DNA of 64,000 nt from Ehretia macrophylla. Taxonomy: Eukaryota; Streptophyta; Magnoliopsida; Boraginales; Ehretiaceae. The notes beneath the pieces are model-generated. The model was given only the letters and a program-made list of their open reading frames with translations. It ran no database searches and had not been told where the DNA came from. The DNA is taken from the NCBI GenBank assembly GCA_037974665.1, contig CM075772.1, positions 40,638,552 through 40,702,551 on the forward strand. Reading direction: 5' to 3'. Shown here piece by piece: positions 37,744 through 50,221 of the stretch; within the stretch, counting starts at the first letter, position 1; each line of letters starts with the position of its first letter. The position numbers were made by a program, and so were the translations under genes.

Positions 37744-37755
37744 TGGTATCAGAGC
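37744..37755 (+). promoter_or_regulatory. Primer-binding site of element D
   Basis: TGGTATCAGAGC lies four bases after the left LTR, the initiator methionine tRNA complement, as in B and C. Confidence 0.93.
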
Positions 37756-37869
37756 TTAGCTAGTTAGCTAGGCACAAGCCGGGATAGGGTCTTCGGCTTG
37801 TGGGCTAGTGGCCTTAGTCCATGTGTTTTGAAAGAGAATATGTATGTCTTGTGTGAGCAATATGTCTTT

Positions 37870-38095
37870 CTTGTTAAGTGAACTAGATGTGATCTACGTG
37901 CTTTACGTGAATGATGTGCTTTACGTGTTTATGTGCTCAACGTGCTTATATGACTAATGTGAATATGTGGTCAATTTGTTTATGTGAATTTGTTACTTAT
38001 GTGAGTTTACTTGTTATAAATTGCTTATGTGGTCAATGTGTATTACATGTTAAACATGTTTACATGAAACATTGTGTTTTATGTGTGGGATAGTT
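37870..38095 (+). repeat. Degenerate TTATGTG repeats in the D interior
   Basis: Imperfect words such as 'gtgctttacgtg', 'gtttatgtgctc' and 'gcttatatgac' repeat. They resemble the leader of element C at 21290-21415 and support descent from a similar chromovirus. Confidence 0.7.
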
Positions 38096-38147
38096 CATTT
38101 GTATGTGTAAGAATTGCGTGGGTGCAATTTTTGTAAGGATGGGAGGA

Positions 38148-41100
38148 TGTGAGACCCCGATCCCGAATTTATGTGCAAATACTTGTTTAATTGTTATTTA
38201 CGTGCATTTGATTATTTAAATTGTAAATTACATGCTCTTACTTGTTTAAATTGATTATTTGTCACATAATGTATAATTTCATGTTTATTTCTTTTATTAC
38301 ATGAAATATGTGCATTCATATTATTTTCATAAGAATTTTTAGTGAGACTTGCATTTAAAGTGTTCTAAGTTCTATTTATTGATCTTTCTCCTAAAATTTT
38401 TAAAACTAGTCTTTTAAACATTTTAAAAACTAGTCTACCATTATATTTTGATTATTGGTTTAGAAAAAAATTGAATTTGCAACAAAATATGAGATTAAAG
38501 TTGAGTTTTAGCGTGTTAAAATAATGTTTTTAAAGCAAATAGTGATTTTCCACTCACATATATTATCCTTTGATCCTTTGACTTCATTTTAACACCCTAC
38601 AACTTCAAAATCTGGCAAAAAACACTCCAAATCAGCCACCAAACCCTTACTACGGGAATAGTAAATTTTATGCAATTTTGGCTCTTTAAAGGTGTAAATG
38701 AAGGAGTTGGAAGCTCAAATTGCATATTCGGACTCATCTTGGCGTCCTCTATCTTTCTACTGTTCGTTTTTCGCATTTCGGAACAAAAACTTTGTGAGGA
38801 ATTTTTTTCATTTTCATGGAATTTTAATGTTTATGCTCAATTTTGCAATTTTCGGATTTTGCCATTAATGTGCCATAACATGCTTGATTCTTATTCTATA
38901 TAGTATTATTACATGCTAAAGACCTTGTATATGCATTGGTATAGCTTGAAAATAATTTTTTGACAAGATTTCACATGTAGAAGATGATGAATAGTAAAAA
39001 ACGTGAATAGTAAACTTTTGTGTTTTAGCTTAATTTATTGCTTTAAATATGCTTAAATAAGTATGTAGAGCAAACTTTTGAAGTTAGTTAGCTTCTTGAT
39101 TGACTAGAAATGCAAAATTCAACTTGGAGAAGATGATGAATAGTGCTAAACTAGGATTCCGAAAAAAAAGTTACAATTTAATTCGATTCGAGACTTCTAG
39201 TAGTTGCGAATTAGGTCCTTAAGCATGGAAAAAATATTCGTTATACTTGCCATGTGAAAATTTTGAGAATTTTGATCAAAATAGGCTACTTTAATTGGGA
39301 ATTTCGAGGTTAACTCGAATCCAGGTACGTTTTGAGGTTATGGCTAGTCTTTATTAAGTATTGAAGCCTTAGAAGTGCCTTCGTTTCGCTTGTTTGGATT
39401 CCGAAATTGGTACTTGTAGTATAAACGCACAAAGAGGAAATCGGGGATTTAATGGTAAACGAGGTTTAACGGGTGAACTCGAGGGTCCTTGGGGTGTCAT
39501 AAGGTGTGGTTTGAAGGATATGATAACTCGTTTAGGAATCTTGAACCTTGCCTTTCGGTTTGGAGCTTAATAGCAAAGATTGACAAATGAGTTTCGGGTT
39601 GAAAGTGAATCCAGGTGCGTTCGGGCATTAGGGCTAGTGTCTAGTAAGTGAGGAGGTGCTAGAAATGTATTCGCTTCGCTTAATTGAGCTCCGATTAGAG
39701 TACTTGTAGTGTAATGCATAAAGAGGTAAATTTGGACTTTTGGGGTAATTGTACTTTAAAGCGAGATTTCAAGGGCTTAAATGGTGCGATAAAGTGTCAT
39801 TAGAGATGTAGTATAGTTAGATTTGAGGTTCATTATCTTGTGTGAAGATTAGAATCTAATTTGTAAGCATTTTGTAGGAGTTTTGTTAGAGTTTATGTAA
39901 ATTAGTTGAGCTTATTGCATGATTAGCTATTTGAGTTATTATAATTGTTATATTTGTCTATTGAGTGAGTTATAAATTGTAATTTGGGTGAATAAGCATA
40001 ATAATAATTCTAGGTCATGTTTATAGTTGGATTATGTTTAAGTATTAAGTGTGTTTGTATAGAAAGTATATCTTTTTGAGTGAGATCTTATGAGTTAAGT
40101 ATTTGTGAATATGTCTAAAGGAGGTACAATCTTTGCTTGCTAAGTTATTGCTAAAGAAAATCAGTCCATGCATGCAAGAAATTCAATTAAAAACGTTGAG
40201 AACTTAATGTGTGTGTGTGTTCAACCGTGGCTGTCCAGATTTTTCAGCAAAATTGAGGTAACTTCGAGCTTAAAACTGTATTAATTGGAGAAGGATTAGG
40301 GGTTGCATTATATACCGTTAGAAAGCCTTACGAGTCTAGTTTCTACAGCTTTTTACGGTGCATTAATCGGAGTTGTCTAGAGCAAGTTATGATCATTTTG
40401 GTGAGATGTGTCAGAAATGCCCTGTTACGCGAGAATCTGAATTTTGTTGTTATTTTGCTATAGTAATGATATAATTCAGTTCTAATTGGATGTATTCGAT
40501 CAAGACCTTATTGTGTAGTGTCCTTGGATGATTAATAACGTAATGGGTCTCTTATAGTTATGTTGTTTTCATGAATTGTAATTGAAATCTAATTGCTAGT
40601 AAAGTTAATTTAAATTGAAAGCTATTCTATTCGACTGTGAATGAGAAATGCTAGTAGAGTTGTGATGGTCACCACTTTAGACATAGGTAATGTTTCTATA
40701 TATGCTAAACAATTCAATTGTTAGAATTAGTTGTTGTTATCAATGTGCAACTAGTGAACACTTAGAAAGGTCAAGTAAACTGTGGAAGAATGTGTTTAAT
40801 GCTTTTTGAAACTACATGTAAGGTTAATTGTAAGTTGATAGTTGTCTATTATATGTTAAATGTAATTAACTTAACTTAATACTACTAGTGATATGTTAGA
40901 CTCTTAGCTTGAAGTATAGTTATTTTACTAGAATAGTATGTTAGTTATTAAATGGTTAATAGTTAACTTTTCTATTAGTTGATAAATGCATTTCTTTCTC
41001 TATGTGCTAATGTTGGGCTATCTTCATAGAGATATTACTAACTACTGTAAGTAAAGTAGAATATGAATTAGAAGTTCATTAAAGTAGTAAAAGACTGGGT

Positions 41101-42700
41101 AGTGTCATTGTGAATGAATGTGTCATTTGAACATTAAAGTAACCTAACCTTTATTATCTATAAATTCTTTGGAGAAATTCTTTGAGTTGAGTTAATGGCT
41201 AGTTTTTTGTATGTGGAGTGAATTAGTTTCTTGTACAAGTTATTAACTAAAGTAAAATGAGAAATAGTATGAGTAACTGCAGGCTCATGTGTTGATCTTA
41301 GTTAAACTAAATTCTAGCTCGGTTTATATCTAGTTATAGCATGCTGGTTGAATCATTCTCCTTTAAGTTTTTGAACTATCTTCTTAATTAACTTGTAGAC
41401 TATTGAAAATATGGAATATATGTTAAGTATATAAAAGTGGTGTTTTGTTAAAAATAGAATTCTAATAGATATTGTATATATGCTAAATAAGCGAAGTTAT
41501 AAGTTAGCTAACCTAGCTGAATAATTAATGAATGTTGTAGTTAAAGAGTAACTGAAGTAATGTTTGCTCATAAGATCAACGTGATTGGAAATGATGTGAT
41601 TCAAACTTACATCTTGAAGCTCGATAGAGATGAGGGACCTGCATCCTTACGTGCATTATAGTTTATTTTCTTTCTAAAAGAGTATATTGTTTAGTATAAT
41701 TGCGTAATTAATATATGCTTGTTGTTGCTAAATTGTAACTTGGTGCGAGAACAACTTACTTTTTGTCCTTAAATGTGTTTCCTGATTATATTGTCATTGT
41801 TATCATTCTTGCATTGCATCGTAGTTGCGCAACCTCATTGTCGCGGCAGATGCGATGGCCTCGCTGGGCGGCATCGGGCTTGCCAGTGTTGGTTGCCTTA
41901 GCTCCGTCTGCTATTCCCTCACTCGCCTGGTCTGGAGATTGCCAGGGGGTGTTGGGTCGTAGGATCGGGTACATCCGGAGTACCCATTGGTGTAAGGGAT
42001 GCCGGCATATCGAGATTGAGATCGTGGTTCGTGGATCGGGGATCGAAGATTTGGAGTGATAAGGGTTATCGATTGTATCCTTTTAAAATGTGGTATTAGA
42101 ATTGTTATTCACTGTTTATCTATTGTATTAATTGTGTTAAGTTGCTGCATTGCACGTCCCTGGTAGACCTTATCCCTCACTGAGCAATTGTGATTGCTCA
42201 TACCTCGCTAAACATGTTTCAGGTAGTGCAGTTGGAGGAGTTGCCTTGGTTGCTGTGTACTATTACTTGAGATTGGAGTGATTGCTTGCTAAACTGTAGA
42301 AGACCTTGCTTGTCTACTTTATGTTCTATTTTGGAGCCTAAGGGCTTATGTATATATATTTGAGTGGTTGCAATTTGAAAGCTAAGTGGATGTAGTAAGT
42401 GTTATGGAATTGTGGCATGTAATAACTTATACTTCTGCTTCTAGCTACGTTGCATGCTTGTATGTGTTTATATTGTCTCGTGTTGCTTAAGGCTTGGATG
42501 GCCTTGAAGTTGGGATTTCAATTAGAAATATTGTTCCTTTGCTTCGTGTTTTATTTGAATGCTTACAGGTTTCCAGAATGTCCACGGTACAGGAAAAACT
42601 CTGTCCGTTTTCCCTAAAATTTTGTGACAGGGTTTGGTATTGGGTTGAGAATAGCATGGTTATTAGAGCCTCTGGTCTCGTGAGGGATCGGGGCGTTACA
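38148..42700 (+). repeat. Element D right LTR, 4553 bp
   Basis: Second copy of the D LTR. Its first bases directly follow the purine tract at about 38133-38147. Confidence 0.9.
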
Positions 42701-43747
42701 AAAACGGATATTGTGTAACATTTGGTTAAATACAAGGAACATTTTAATAATTATCCTGATACAAGGAGTCTGTCTGCATATTAAGCATATTATGTGAAAT
42801 AGGGAAAGCGATACAAAGGTTGAAAAGGAACCAGAAAAAGGAGGAAAAATGAGAGACAGAGAGAGAGGAAATGGAGTTGGGTTGTTATGACATTATCTTT
42901 CTTCTTTAAATTCTAGCATTTATATCCTCACATCAACATGTGACAAGTATGCGAAAAGCAATTTCGTTAAGTAATTATGAATGATGCTAAAGAAATGAGG
43001 TTATTAGGGAGGGATGGGAGGAGGGGGCGACCTCCAAAAAAAAAGAAGAATATTAATTTAATGGAAATTTTTTTAAAAAAAAATAGATTTGGTCCCCCAT
43101 CAAGTAAAAAGTTAAAAAGGTATAAAAATCTTCAAAAAAATGGAGTTAGTTTAGTGATTAATCATATTTCCCAACATATTGAGGATGTGAGTTCAAGTCA
43201 TCACAATTATATTTTTTTTGCAAGTTTTTTGCTAGTGCGTGTCTCTATTACTGCTTGTTTTGATTTTATTTTTCTATTAGATAGATAGATATAACTTTGA
43301 AGTACTTAGTGTTATACATGTTTTGATTTTTTTTTTTAACTATAAAAATTGAGTCTCTTTTCTATTTTTTTTTAACCGTAAAAATTGAGTCTCTCTACTA
43401 ACCAAAAAAATACCGTGTAAAAAATACTATACAAAAAAAGATTTCAGCCCCTCCAACATTAGATTGGAAGTTATTGAAACTATTTTGATAGGGTAATGAT
43501 TCTTTTTAACCAAAATAATTTGATGGTACGAGACTACAAAATAGTTTAATGAGCCCTTAAAAATTTGGAACTTTTTTTTTAAAAAATATTATACGTCGTT
43601 CTCTAATTTAAGCTCATCTAATCTCATGTTTTGAAAATGATTATTAAAAAATTTTAATTTTTTTAAAAAATAAGGTGCATCATAGGTTTTAATGCATCTG
43701 CAGCCTGAATGCTACGTCAATTTTTAGGGGCCAAACAAATTATTGTG
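42701..43747. other. Spacer between element D and the MITE
   Basis: AT-rich, with poly-A and poly-T runs. Apart from the SINE-like piece near 43140-43260 I see no gene. The reading frame at 42977-43288 is low-complexity lysine/asparagine coding and overlaps that piece. Confidence 0.5.
43138..43290 (+). mobile_element. Candidate tRNA-derived SINE
   Basis: A polymerase III box A-like word, TAGTTTAGTGA (43147-43157), is followed 33 bases later by a box B-like GTTCAAGTC (43191-43199), then by a T-rich 3' part ending in a (GATA) run. The spacing fits tRNA-like SINE heads. Ends and target duplication are not clear. Confidence 0.4.
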
Positions 43748-43846
43748 TCGCTAACCAGGGGTAGATCTAGAATTTTTGTCAATGGATGTTAAACCATACA
43801 ATTTTTTTTTAACTAAATGAGTACAATTTTTTTTTTCAATAGGGAC

Positions 43847-44291
43847 TGTTAAGGTAGAAAACCTTGACTGCTCCGAGCTGCACTTTAAGCCGGACCTGAA
43901 CATGCAAAATAAAAGAACCGAGGGTGATGTCCACGGTACCCACTCCGACGCACAAGTCAGTTAAACATGAGATGGAGCTTGTAAGTTATGAGAGGTAGAT
44001 ATTTTTCATACCTTTTCCTGTGAGATTACTCCTATTTTATACTTGTAGTGAGGAGATTCCCTAAACGGATAAGGACTCCTCCAAGATCAGGACTCCTAAG
44101 AGTCTTTTTTTGCTCAATAATCCACGGGAATTATACTACCCATGAGTCATTCCTCATCCGGTCTTCTCGACCTCATCCTTATCCTCATGGCGTCCCTGCT
44201 CGCGTGCCTGCCCAGTGGCTTTGCTGGGTTCAGGGCTTGAAGAAGGACAGGACTGACCATTATTACCAGGGCTGGAGCCCCACCCCTATCA
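43847..44291 (-). repeat. Element F left LTR (3' LTR)
   Basis: 445 bp, pairs with 55677-56120. The minus strand just before it (plus 44292-44306) is the polypurine tract. Confidence 0.9.
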
Positions 44292-44659
44292 TCTGCCCCC
44301 CCAATCCTCTAAGCTGGCTCACAGGTCTGGGGATTGTTACAACATTGGGGCTCTTCATCTTCCTCAGCGGTACTAGCCGTTACAACCGCTCATTGTACAC
44401 GTCCCTTCAACTTTGCTACCACTTCGCAGGCATGTTTCTCACAATTTGCGTCACCACTCCCCACGATCCTACGTGGGTCGACTCATCCGTGTGCGGGGCC
44501 TCGTAGGGTCCTTTATAAAGGGAGCCCTCCCTGGTCCATGCCCCATTCGTATCCCCCTATTCTTCAACTTTCTTTATTCCCTTGCTACTCTTTTCTCACT
44601 ACGCCCTACGTGAACCCCCTACCACTGTTTAGGTACGCTCTTTCCCTTCTCCCCCACTA

Positions 44660-47132
44660 ATGGATAGGTTTCCTCAGTCAGGCGTCGCCAATGGCTCCAG
44701 TGACAGTCTCAGGGATGTCCCTCGTACCCCTAGGAGTTCCGAACCCATCGCTGCCATCCCGATTTCACAGAGTCCTCCTCCTACTAGAGGTATTAGAAGG
44801 AGTTCTAAGAGACCTAGGTTTAAGTCTTCCTACCATCGTACAGCCACGACGCCTTCGGGTCCTGCTAGGATTGATGATCTTTTGGTTTTCGGTGCCGAGC
44901 GTAAGGTCTGCACTACCCAAGAGAGGTCCATTGCCCACCTTAGGGGCATAAGAGCCATTCCCCCTGACTTTAAGGTTTGTGTCCCGAGTGATGGTAGGCC
45001 AGTGTCCGCCTATGGGCCTGGCCAAGGAGAGGTTACCTTCTACTACGAACAACTCCTTATAGGTCGTCTGCCTCTGCCACCCTATTTGGTAGAAATTTTC
45101 AATTACCTTTAAATTAGCCCTGCCCAGGTCACCCCCAACAGCTGGAGGCTCATGGTAGGTTTTTACGTTTTGTTGAAGGAGTTGGGCTATACCCCCACTT
45201 CCAGGCTTTTCCTCTTTTACCATCATCTTAAGACCACTGACAAATCTTCTGGCTTGCACTATTTTTCCGCCCGCCATCACCCTTTAATCGTTGACGTTCC
45301 TGACAATTCCAAGAATTGGAGCCATAAATTTTTCTTCGTAAAGTCCCCCATGGGTTGGGAGGTCTGAAATATCTGGGCTGTTCCACTTGAGACAGCCAAG
45401 GACCCCCCACCCTTGATGAAGTTGAGAAATCAATTATCGAGGAGCTTAAGAGAGCCATCCATATTAGATGTGACGACCTTCTCTCCCCCAAGAGGGTAGC
45501 TGCAAGTGGCTTATTTCCACGGCCTACAACGTTGAGAGTCGGGGCTCCTCCTTTACCCATTTCACATCGTAGTACCAGGGCTGGATAGAAGGCTCTTACC
45601 GCCCCTTCTCCAGTTATCGCCCCTAACCTTGAGAAACCTGAGCCTCCAATCTCTTACTCGTCATCCGACACCGAGGGTTAAGTTTTATCATCGTACCTAC
45701 TTTCACCTTCTTATTTGTTTATGAAGTCCTTACTAACTTTGTTTAAGCTCTCCCTAGTACAGGTAACATGAAGATCTCTGAGCTTGTTACTTCCGCCCGA
45801 GGTGAAAGAGTGACTAGAAGGTGTTTGGTCAAGGTTTTTGGGCAGCCTACCCCAAAGAAGCAGAGGGTGGCCCCTCTCGCAGGTGATATGGAGGTACAGA
45901 TCCTCGAAGAACCTCCCGTTCCTGCCCCGGAGAACCCTGTCTCCATCGAGGACCCCCGGTTCCTCCCTCCAACTGTCCAGACTCACCTACCACTAGGCCT
46001 ATCAAGACTGGGGTGGTTGATTCCCCACCTTTATCTGAAGCACCACCAGTCCCACCTCGCAGGCGTTTATCGTCTCCACCTTCATCTCCTGTCACCTCCA
46101 GGGCCTCGTTCTCCTCCCCTTAGATCGACATATTGCGGGATGAGCAACATTGCCCTCTTGGCGAGGCCTATCAGATCAACACCCCACGCCTGCGCAAGCA
46201 TGGTGGGTCCGTTTCGCCTGGTCCCATTCTTGGCTTTGACGACGAGATAGAGATTGATGACGGGCAAGGTGGTACCACACGTGTTTCTGCTTGTCGCCTT
46301 ACTACTGCCAGAGCTTACCAAGAAGTCAGGGAAGCTTTTTATGAGGTAATTTGTCATATTTTCCTTTCATCGGATTACCTCGCTTTTTCCTAATGCTCTG
46401 CTCTTGTATTTTTAGAGCTGGCTAAACCTGAACCACCTCTATGGGATGCTTCATAAGGCCTTAGTGGCTTACGACAGGGTCGAGATCAGCTCTTCTTTGG
46501 CTTTACTCCGAGTTGAGAAGAAAGCCGAAGCCTATAAATGACGCTTTGAGGAACACCACTAGGCCTATGCCAAGGCTTTCGACAATGACTTCGGCACCTT
46601 TAATAAAATAGAAGCCCTGATCGACAAGCAAAACACTGTTATCCAGGAGGCTGGACTTTATTAGTCCCTTTCCGGGGACATCCTCACCGTAGCACTGAGG
46701 TCGCAATTGTCGAAGGCTCAAAAGACCTGCCGCCGCATCCTTGCCGAACGGGAGTTGGCCATTCAGTCTTATGAGAAGCTCGAGAATGACCTAAAAGAGG
46801 CCTCTGATCGGGTCGTTGGTGCTCAGGCCGATTATGATCAATTGGTGCAGGCTGTTGGCTCATATGGAGAAGTTGCTATTGCCGCTTATAAGGAAAGTAA
46901 TGCTTTTAAGGCTCTGTTAGGGGAGCTATTCCGTCCCGCCATCAACAAAGCTGGATACGACGCTGAAGTTGCCCTCATGGAGGATGTGCAGGCCCACTTG
47001 CAAGGCCAGGGCATTCAGATTGACTTGTCGGACCTCCTTGGCGAAGCCCCCCTGATCCAGAGATTCACCTGTGACTCCTCCCAAGTCATAAGCACAGTTA
47101 GAGGAACCCCGCCTTCCCTGGACCTGCTTTGA
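44660..47132 (+). pseudogene. Antisense extra ORF of element F, 'putative gypsy-type transposon' (PF04195-like) family
   Basis: The plus strand opens with MDRFPQSGVANGSSDS, a basic serine-rich N-terminus. A globular part follows with LLIGRLPLPPYLVEIFNYL, TPNSWRLMVGFYVLLKELGY, FFVKSPMGWEV and IIEELKRAI, the pattern of the plant family catalogued as putative gypsy-type transposon (Transposase_28). After proline-rich linkers, the C-terminal part (about 46420-47132) is a coiled-coil-like stretch (QLSKAQKTCRRILAEREL, YEKLENDLKEASDRV). Splice-like AG acceptors near 45763 and 46416 suggest introns, known in these ORFs. Its function is unknown. It is a fossil with several breaks. The antisense position between pol and the 3' LTR matches additional ORFs described in Tat elements such as maize Grande. 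Confidence 0.75.
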
Positions 47133-47520
47133 CATTTTGCCAGTTTTTAGCTGTTGCTTTCACCCAGGGGCTTTGATCCCCTCGTTGTACATCCTTCTTT
47201 TGTTTTTAATGAAATTTCATTCCCGGAGTTTCTTGGGCTGTTAATATGCAAACCTTTTCTAAGTTTGCTTTCTCATTTTTTTACGAGTTTTGTTCACGCA
47301 TCTTAGTCATATTTCGACTCTACTTTATGTATGTTGGGTTCTTTGAACCTCTGGTCCTTTTTCCTTTTTAGTATTTCCCCTGGATCCCATGGTCCTTTTC
47401 AGGGACAACCCTGCCAGCGAAGATGAGTCATTTTATCCATGGAGCGCAACCCTTTCCGGGCACAGACCCTTCAAGAAAAGCTCCTTAAACATAATACAGG
47501 AGCAAAACCAAATCTCTAGG
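47133..47520. other. Element F interior between the extra ORF and solo LTR G
   Basis: Pyrimidine-rich on the plus strand with a possible polyadenylation-like TTAATGAAATTTC around 47206, which would suit the end of the antisense transcript. No coding motif seen. Confidence 0.4.
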
Positions 47521-50221
47521 AGGGATGTGATAACCCGAACCCGGCATGCATTTAATGGCATTTAATTGCATTTAATTAAGTGTTATCTTAAATGTTAGCA
47601 TTGAATTTCGTGTTTATTTTTAGTTAAACATTCATTTGTAGCATTATTTTCATATTTCTTTTAGAAGTAATTAAATAATACTTGAGTTAAATTATTTTAA
47701 CGGAATATCAACTACTTTCATATTTATGTTAATCGGTTTTATTTTTTCTTGCACCTTAATGCTCGGTTTTCAATTAAATGAAAAGTAGCTCTGAGCCGGA
47801 GTAAATTTTGAACTATGTTACTTTTCAAAAATTACATTTTCTTAAATTCTTTGAGATTTAATTGTTATTCTTTTATTGTCGCAAAGTGCATAGTATATCG
47901 AGAGCGATAGTTAGGAAATGATTTCTAGTCCTCAGCAAATAGTGAAAACTAGTTTTTAGTGTTTTGTTTTTAGTATTTTAGTTGTTGTTGATTAGAATTA
48001 AATTGGTGTTGGTTGTTTTAGCTTTGAAATGCAAGAAATAAGCTAAATTGACCAACTTAAGTTAGTTGACCAAAGGCTTGACCAATTGACCAAGGCTTGT
48101 CATCTTTTATAAGCTTATATTAGCAAGGAAAAAAAAAAACAAAGCTGAAAAACAGAAAAGAGCTGGCCGAAACATAGAGAGGAAAAAAAAAGAATTTTCA
48201 ACTTCCAAACTTCAAATCTTCGCGTGAGCTTGCACAGGGTTGTTTCTGAGGCATCCAGCGTGGTTTTCCTAGCGTCTAGGAGCGTCTAAGGTGAGAGTTT
48301 CATCATTATTTGCGTATTTGAAATAATTGTGTTTAAACTTTAATTTTTAGATTTTAGTCGTAAATTGTTATTTTGATTGTTTTGATGCTTAAAGAATGTT
48401 CCTTGATGATTGTAGAACACGTATTTGTAGCTTTTTAGCATTTTCTACGGTTAAATATAGCAATTGTAATTTAAAATGCTAATGGAATAGTAAAATATGA
48501 ATAGTAAACCCTCGTTACGTTAAAGTTGCTTCGTTTTGTGTTTCGTTGATATAGGAAGGTGCTAGATATGCTAGAATGCCTAAATGTATGGTTTAATTAG
48601 ATTGTGTAATAGAAAAACGGAGGAAAATAGCTTAGTGAAAGTTGGGGTCGTTTAGGTAAAGTTTGGCATTTTATCGTTTTGCGTGAAGGCATTGTCAAGG
48701 TACGTCATGGAAGCACTTTTGGTGCAGTTGTAACATTGGTTGGGTGATCGGTTGAGGTAGTTGTAGTTCAAATGAGTAAAGGGGAAAATCGGGGCTTTGT
48801 GGGAATTTTAGGGTAAAGTAGGGTTTCGTGGTCTTTAGACGTGCCTTGTGGTGACTTAGGAGGATTGGTGAAGTCGGTTTCCAAAACTCGTGGCTCGTTT
48901 GAAAGTAGTAGCGTTTTGAAAGTTAGGGTCATTTTGTGATTTTGTGTGTTTTCATAGTGTAATGCCTATAGAATGCTTAATATTGTCTGTTATGCTTGTT
49001 AAAGTTGATTATGACTGAATTTGTATATCAATTGTTGATAATGCTTGTTAGTATTGTTCTTGTTACTTTATTGATTGTAATTGCTTATTGTATCGCATGT
49101 TGTTACTAACCTGCACTTCAGTGCCTTGCTCGATTATCGTTATATATCTCGTATTGCATTGCATAAGTGTCAGGCGCATGAGTGATGGGCCTCTCTGGGT
49201 AGCCTCGAGTTGCCAGTGTTGGTTGCTCTAGCTCCGTGTCCTATTCCCTTTCTCGCTTGGGTTGCCGCCCAGGGAGTTTTGGGTCGTAGAATTGACAGAG
49301 TATGTCCGGAGTACTCTAACGGAAGTTATAAGGTGGGTGAGCCGGTGCGTCATCGTTAAAGTCATCGAAGTCATGATCGGTACATTTCTCGCTCGAGGGA
49401 ACCATAGCCTTCAGAGTGTGGTATAGCTTTGAATGGTTGTGTTAATGCTTTTATTAATTGGTTATTGTATTGATTGTTTATATTGAATGCTTGCTTGTCA
49501 ATTATATTGCTTAGTTGTACCTATTTGCATTGCACAAACTTCTTTCTCTCCACCTCGATATCTGTCTCGCCCTCACTGAGTATACGTGTTGTGTATACTC
49601 ACTCCTCACCACCACATTTCAGGAAATGCCATGTTAGTTGGAAAGTTCGTGATTACGTGAAAGATTATGCTTGAAGAGTTGTCTTGCGTGCTATGTGGCT
49701 TGAGTTGTCAAAGATGCAAAGATGTATGTTTCATGTGTTGTTTGTATTTAATGTTAAAAATGAATGTAATTTAAGTTTTCTAGGTTATTGAAGTGATTTG
49801 GAAAAGCTAGTTTATGTATTCAGATAGAATAGTTTAACTTTAATACATGTTTGTAATGTCCAAAGGAAAATAGTTAGAATGGTATGATAGTCTATTTTAT
49901 GCAATGGGTTAGTATAGTTTAATTGCCAGCATGAATGTTCTTGTCGAAGATGAAAAGAGATAGGTTAGCTTTTAAATTGGAAATGTATATTTAATTGTGT
50001 TCGCTTGTTGAGAACCAAGGCTCGGATGGCCTTGAGGTGTTTGTATGGTTGAACACGATGCTGGTCCACTTATATGCTATTACAGGTTTTACATTTTGCC
50101 TAGAAACAGGGGAGACTCCGTCCGTCTTTCCCTAAAATTTTGCCCGGGTTTGGAATTAGGTTGTGATTAGATTGATTGATAGAACTCCCGGTCTCGAGAG
50201 GGATCGGGGTGTTACGGGGGA
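47521..50221 (+). mobile_element. Element G: solo LTR of a Tekay-like family inside element F
   Basis: A single LTR-like unit, 47526-50216 (2691 bp), begins TGTGATAACCCGAACCCGG and ends GGGATCGGGGTGTTACG. Both ends resemble the D LTR. No second LTR or internal region is present. The flanks AGGGA (47521-47525) and GGGGA (50217-50221) match at 4 of 5 positions, as expected after recombination between two LTRs removed the interior. It shares the GC-rich module (49165-49330) and the 'aaggctcggatggccttgag' block (about 50019) with D and B. Confidence 0.8.

Larger units (their letters stand above)
33186..42700 (+). mobile_element. Element D: coding-free LTR element with giant 4.55-kb LTRs
   Basis: Two LTRs (33186-37739 and 38148-42700; 4554 and 4553 bp; TGTGAGACC...GGGGCGTTACA) in direct order enclose only 408 bp. 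Those 408 bp hold a correct primer site (TGGTATCAGAGC, 37744-37755), a short Tekay-like leader with TTATGTG repeats, and a purine tract (AAGGATGGGAGGATG) before the second LTR. No gag or pol is left, so it must have used proteins from another element. LTRs differ by about 2% by eye. Flanking 5-mers AAAGT and AAAAC match at only 3 of 5 positions, so the target duplication is uncertain. It is probably a deletion derivative of a Tekay-type chromovirus. Confidence 0.85.

Noticed and set aside
33186-42700. Two independent solo LTRs for element D
   Set aside because: The 408 bp between them carries a primer site directly after the first LTR and a purine tract directly before the second, so they are one element.
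42977-43288. A 103-codon frame left of the MITE
   Set aside because: Its first half codes low-complexity lysine/asparagine from poly-A runs and its second half is the SINE-like piece.
44660-50216. An inverted second retroelement to explain opposite coding strands in element F
   Set aside because: No extra LTRs separate the plus-strand ORF from the minus-strand pol apart from solo LTR G, and antisense extra ORFs are a known Tat feature.
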